A stretch of 64,000 nt of DNA. Origin: Manihot esculenta (lineage: Eukaryota; Streptophyta; Magnoliopsida; Malpighiales; Euphorbiaceae). The stretch spans positions 11,032,445 through 11,096,444 of the forward strand of contig NC_035165.2 of the NCBI RefSeq assembly GCF_001659605.2. The letters are read 5' to 3'. The notes under the pieces were generated by a model. That model had not been told where the DNA came from and did not search any database. It saw nothing but the letters and a program-made list of their open reading frames with translations. Shown here one piece after another: positions 59,817-64,000 of this stretch (positions are counted from its first letter, which is position 1; each line of letters starts with the position of its first letter). A program made the position numbers and the translations under genes.

Positions 59817-62041
59817 TGTAACGACCCGAAAATCGGACCGCTACCGGCGCTAGGATCCAGATCGGCTTAAGGCCGCCGGGACCAGTAGCAAGCCTGACAT
59901 GTAACCTGTAAACCTGTTTAATCCCATACATGATCAACAATCATACATAAAAATTAAAACTTTTCCTTCATACATTCTCTCATACACCAAACTCAACCTG
60001 CATGCACTGAACATAAACATACTGTAAACATTGACCTCTCTTTGGGATCTCATCAATGCCCCAATGGGCAACATACATGTGTTGAGTTGGCTAACATCTA
60101 CATCATAAAATATCTGAGATCATGTAATAAAGGGGATAACAATACCCATAGAGTCAAGTACAACTTCTAATCCTCAATATCATTATACATAACATGACTA
60201 TTCAACTTTACATCATCTTACAATTTATCATGTCCACTTTCTATCTATTACAAACATATGACTTTACTCTTCTTGACTTCTCTGTCTAGCCGTACCTGCA
60301 ATCCTGGGGGATTAGGGAAAAGGGGTGAGCTACTAGAGCCCAGTGAGCAGAATAATGAAAAACAACATTTAAATTCTCATGCCATCATGTAATGCAACAC
60401 ATCACAAGAAATCACATCTCGGATGGTATTGTCACCAATAGTCCTCTACATTCCAAAGTGCCGGGACGTAGAATGGGTACAACCGGTCTTTCTCTTAACA
60501 TAACATATCATAACATTCCAATGTGCCAGGGACGTAGAATGGATACAACCTGGACTTTCTCTTACATAGTGCCAGGGACGTAGAATGGGTACAACCTAGA
60601 CTTCCATACCATATCATGCCGTAACATCATCATACCATATGAGGACTACAGGATCATCCAATAACCAATCCACATCAACATCATAAATGCAATGCAACAT
60701 ATTCGTGAATTCTAATGCAAACAACCTAATTCATCACATGGCATTCATGATACATGAACATGCTAAAAAAACTTTATAATTTATTTGCTTTAAATCGTAA
60801 AGGTTTATTCTGCTCACCTCTGGCTGAAGCTCTACTGACTCAGAAGCAGCTGAACTCACTGCTAGGGTCCTCGGTTCCTCGGGTCCGAACCTACACAGGT
60901 GGACTCAAATGAGGGACCAAACAACTAGAACATAACTCTAAGAACATCATGAAACAATCATGCAAAACATGCAAAAGAGGGCTGGACAGGGCACTTTCGG
61001 CGGTAGGTTCGGCGGCCGAAAGTCCCTCCAGAGCCGAAAGTCAGGCAGGTTCGGCGGCACCTTCGGCGGCCGAAACTCCCAGATAGAGACGAAAGTCTCC
61101 TTTCGGGGGCAGGCTTCGGCAGCCGAAGGCTGCTTCCACAAGCATGTTCGGCGGTCGAAAGTTCCTTCGGCTGCCGAACCTGGTTTCTCCCATAGTGGCA
61201 GAAACTCAGCTCCTCTATGCACATTTGCCTCCAAAACTTTCCAATCATGCATAAACCTATTCTACAACATACATACACAAGCATACAAGCTCCTAGGGGC
61301 TTCAAACCATCTAAAACCCCATCTACAACACACCAAACATCCATATCAACTCACATTGTCCATAAAACACATAAAACCTAACAAAACCTAAACATGCATT
61401 TCTACCCATAGATCAACTTAAAACTTACTTAAAACATGTAATGAGCTCAAGATCGGCTCTTACCTCTTGAAGATCGAGAGGAAAACGACCCTAGCTCGAA
61501 GATGGGAGAGATTTGAGTTCTTGAATCTCAAAGCTCCAAAACTTGCTGAAAACTTGAAAATCTTCAAAACAAAGCAAAAACTTGTGAAAATCTTGAAAGA
61601 TTTGAAAGAAGGAACTCAAAATGGCGAGGGATGGCGGAGAGCTCACCTTGGCCGACAATGGGGAGAAAAGTTCGCCCGTTTTCGGCTAAGGGACCCTTTT
61701 ATAGTGGCTGGCCAGGCTACGTTCGGGGGCCAAACGTGCCTCCGCATGCATGCCATGTTCGGCGGCCGAACCTGGACTTCCCTCACTTATGCCTTCGGGG
61801 GCCTAAGGCACACCCGAAATGCCTGCATGTTCGGCGGCCGAACTTGAGTTTCGGCGGCCGAACCTGAGTTTTCCTCCAAGGCTATTTTCATTCAAAACTC
61901 ATTTTCCTTTTTACTTAAAATCATCAAAAACATTAAAACATTTCATAAAAAAACATGATTTTACCCTTCTAGAGGTCTCCGACATCCGAGATTCTACCGG
62001 ACGGTAGGAATTCCGATACCGGAGTCTAGCCGGGTATTACA
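59817..62041 (-). repeat. Family T 3' LTR
   Basis: 2225 bp; plus strand TGTAACGACCCG ... GGGTATTACA. It is the reverse complement of the LTRs at 36659 and 56021. It contains TTCGGCGGCCGAA-type motif clusters at about 61000-61180 and 61715-61870, and a TATA box (minus) near 61697-61703. A roughly 50-bp minisatellite with three units (GGGACGTAGAATGGGTACAA) lies at 60455-60600. Confidence 0.92.
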
Positions 62042-62058
62042 TTCTCCCCCCTTAAGAA
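62042..62058 (-). other. Family T polypurine tract
   Basis: On the minus strand TTAAGGGGGGAGAA lies directly before the LTR start TGTAATACC. Confidence 0.85.
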
Positions 62059-62148
62059 CATTCGTCCCCGAATGTTCCTCAACTAGTACATAGCATGGCA
62101 TACACATATCATTCATACAAAGCACATAAAACTCACAAGGAACTAACC

Positions 62149-63827
62149 TCAGAAAAGATAAGGGTATTGCTGGAGCATGGACTCCCGTGTCTCCCAAGTG
62201 CACTCTTCCATATTGTGGTGGTTCCATAGGACTTTCACCACCGGGATTTTCTTGTTTCTCAGCTTTCTGATCTGGGTGTCTAGGATCCGTACTGGCTGCT
62301 CAACATAGGTGAGATCTTCTTGGATCTCCACATCAGGCTCACTAAGAACCTTACTCGGATCTGACACGAACTTCCTCAATATGGAAACATGGAAAACCGG
62401 AGGGATTCTTTCCATTGAAGCAGGTAAATCTAGCTTGTACGACACATTCCCAATCTTTTGCAAGATTTCAAAGGGTCCGATGTATCGTGAGGCTAGTTTA
62501 CCCTTCCTCCCAAAGCGAACCACTCCTTTCATTGGGGACACCTTGAGCAATACCAGATCCCCCTCGTGAAACTCTACTTACCGTCTGCGGATGTCTGCAT
62601 AACTCTTCTGTCTGCTTGCAGCAGTCTTGATCCTTTCTCTGATTATGGGTATCACCCTGCTGGTGATCTCTACTAGGTCAGGCCCTGCCAAGGCCTTTTC
62701 TCCAACCTCCTCCCAGCAAACAGGTGACCTGCACTTCCTTCCATATAAAGCTTCATATGGAGCCATCCCGATGCTAGCATGATGGCTGTTATTATAGGCA
62801 AACTCCACCAAAGGTAGATGCTGCCTCCAAGAACCGCCAAAGTCCAGCACACACATTCTAAGCATATCCTCTATTGTCTGGATGGTCCTCTCTAATTGTC
62901 CGTCCGTCTATGGATGGAAAGCAGTGCTAAAATCCAACCTGGTACCCATGGCATTCTGCAGACTCCGTCAAAACCTGGAGGTGAACTGGGGTCCTCTATC
63001 GAACACTATAGAAACAGGAACCCTATGCAGCCTGACGATCTCATCAACATACACCTGCGCCAACTTATCCACAGAATAGCCACTCCTGACAGGGATGAAG
63101 TGAGCAGATTTGGTGAGTCTGTCCACAATCACCCATATGGAGTCTAATCTGTTGGACGTCGCCGGTAACCCCACTACGAAGTCCATAGCTATATTCTTCC
63201 ATTTCCACTCTGGAATAGGTAGCGGGTTAAGCATTCCAGCCGGCTTCTGATGTTCCAGCTTCACCCTCTGACACACTTCGCAGGCTGACACAAACTGTGC
63301 CACTTCTCTCTTCATAGCTGGCCACCAATAAACCTTCTTCAGATCTTGATACATCTTGGTGGCTCCAGGGTGAACGCTGTATCTTGCATTATGAGCCTCT
63401 CTCATAATGTCTCCCTTTAGCCCTATGTCATCTGGTACACAAAGTCGACTCCCATAGCGGAGGATCCCCTTGCTGTCAAATCTGTACTCACTGTCATTGC
63501 CTGACTGAACAGTCATGGCAATCTTCACTAACTCTGGGTCCTCATACTGTTTCTGAGCCACCTGCTCCAGAAACACGGGTGCCACTCTCATCTGGGCCAC
63601 TAAAGCACCTGTACCAGACAACTCCAACTGTAGACCTTCATCAATAAGCTTGTAAAACTCCTTCACCACTGGTCTCCTCTCAGCCGTGATGTGGGATAGA
63701 CTGCCTAGTGACTTCCGGCTTAGGGCGTCTGCCACGGCGTTCGCCTTACCCGGATGATACTGAATCTTGCAATCATAATCACTCAGCAGCTCTACCCATC
63801 TCCTCTGTCTCAAGTTCAAATCTCTTT
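62149..63827 (-). pseudogene. Family T pol: RNase H end, integrase and chromodomain-like tail
   Basis: From 63827 down: the RNase H end (IQYHPGKANAVADALSRKS); the integrase zinc finger (AHNARYSVHPG ... CEVCQRVK); the core with AMDFVVGLP and FDRGPQFTSRF; and [20 protein letters not shown]. After that come a GPFEILQKIGNVSYKLDLP segment and a chromodomain-like end (ILDTQIRKL ... VLWNHHNMEECTWE). Three in-frame stops occur at 62968-62970, 62908-62910 and 62578-62580. Otherwise the frame is open, so decay is mild. Reverse transcriptase is not in the window because a second LTR interrupts at 63828. Confidence 0.9.
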
Positions 63828-64000
63828 TGTAACGACCCGAAAATCGGACCGCTACCGGCGCTAGGATCCGGGTCGGCTTAAGGCCGCCAAGACCCGTAGC
63901 AAGCCTGACTTACAACCTGAAAACCTGCTTAATCCTATACATGATCAACAACATACATAAAAATTTAAAACTTTTCTTTCACTCATAAGCCAAACTCAAC
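63828..64000 (-). mobile_element. Start of another family T LTR, nested in pol
   Basis: From 63828 the sequence TGTAACGACCCGAAAATCGG repeats that at 59817 nearly base for base for the 173 bp available. It interrupts the RNase H reading frame. It continues past the window, so solo LTR or full element cannot be decided. Confidence 0.9.

Larger units (their letters stand above)
59817..64000 (-). mobile_element. Family T Ty3/gypsy element (chromovirus-like), partial
   Basis: On the minus strand the 3' LTR (59817-62041) is preceded by a purine tract and by integrase and RNase H coding. The other LTR lies beyond the window or was displaced by the LTR at 63828. A C-terminal segment after integrase resembles a chromodomain, pointing to a chromovirus, probably Tekay/Del-like. 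It is the only family T copy here with internal sequence; the others are solo LTRs. Confidence 0.85.

Overview
This is a stretch of plant nuclear DNA, from a dicot. Five spliced protein genes have typical plant exon-intron structure (short exons, AT-rich introns, leader introns, plant-type family members). There is one nuclear tRNA gene, and the rest is AT-rich spacer and plant-type retrotransposons. A Malpighiales/Euphorbiaceae source such as cassava or rubber tree is my best guess from the character of the repeats and proteins, but that is inference and was not tested. No bacterial, organellar or CRISPR-like content was seen.

Layout. 1-5.0 kb: a G3BP-like stress-granule protein (NTF2 domain plus RRM), minus strand, 8 coding exons and a leader intron. 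5.0-11.5 kb: AT-rich spacer with a (AAT)n run, a decayed LINE RNase H fragment, a GC-richer island of unknown origin and a perfect 14-bp-arm hairpin. 11.53-11.60 kb: tRNA-Thr(CGT), minus strand, divergent from the next gene. 11.7-18.2 kb: asparagine synthetase domain-containing protein 1-like gene, plus strand, 13 exons, 641 aa. 19.5-24.5 kb: MES11-type methylesterase-like gene, plus strand, 5 exons, with Asp where the nucleophile Ser normally sits. 25.4-43.7 kb: a nested transposon block. 43.7-47.1 kb: SPIRAL1-like microtubule gene, plus strand. 47.9-51.0 kb: COQ4 gene for ubiquinone synthesis, minus strand. 52.0-64.0 kb: a second nested transposon block.

The transposon blocks can be ordered in time by who interrupts whom. 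Element A (Ty3/gypsy of the Tat/Retand type, minus strand, 25406 to about 41404) has its 3' LTR split by a complete but decayed gypsy element, G1 (25597-32745). Its pol is split by a solo LTR of family T (36405-40645), which is split in turn by a second family T solo LTR exactly at its TATA box (36659-38869, target duplication AAAAG). A LINE fragment abuts the broken end of A and stops about 50 bp before the SPIRAL1-like TATA box. Element B (51986-58279) shares LTRs with A but keeps only gag remnants and tandem arrays, so it is a non-autonomous relative. Its right LTR carries another family T solo LTR (56021-58182, target duplication ATATT). The window ends inside a family T element (59817 onward): 3' LTR, integrase with a chromodomain-like tail and RNase H, itself cut by a further family T LTR at 63828.

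The protein genes are ordinary single-copy housekeeping types and do not form a pathway with each other. I found no convincing new biological system. The most notable points are the TATA-box LTR-in-LTR insertion, an inversion inside one solo LTR, the hairpin-forming TTCGGC/GCCGAA motif arrays of family T, the gag-only element B, the Asp-for-Ser methylesterase, and a GC-AG intron.
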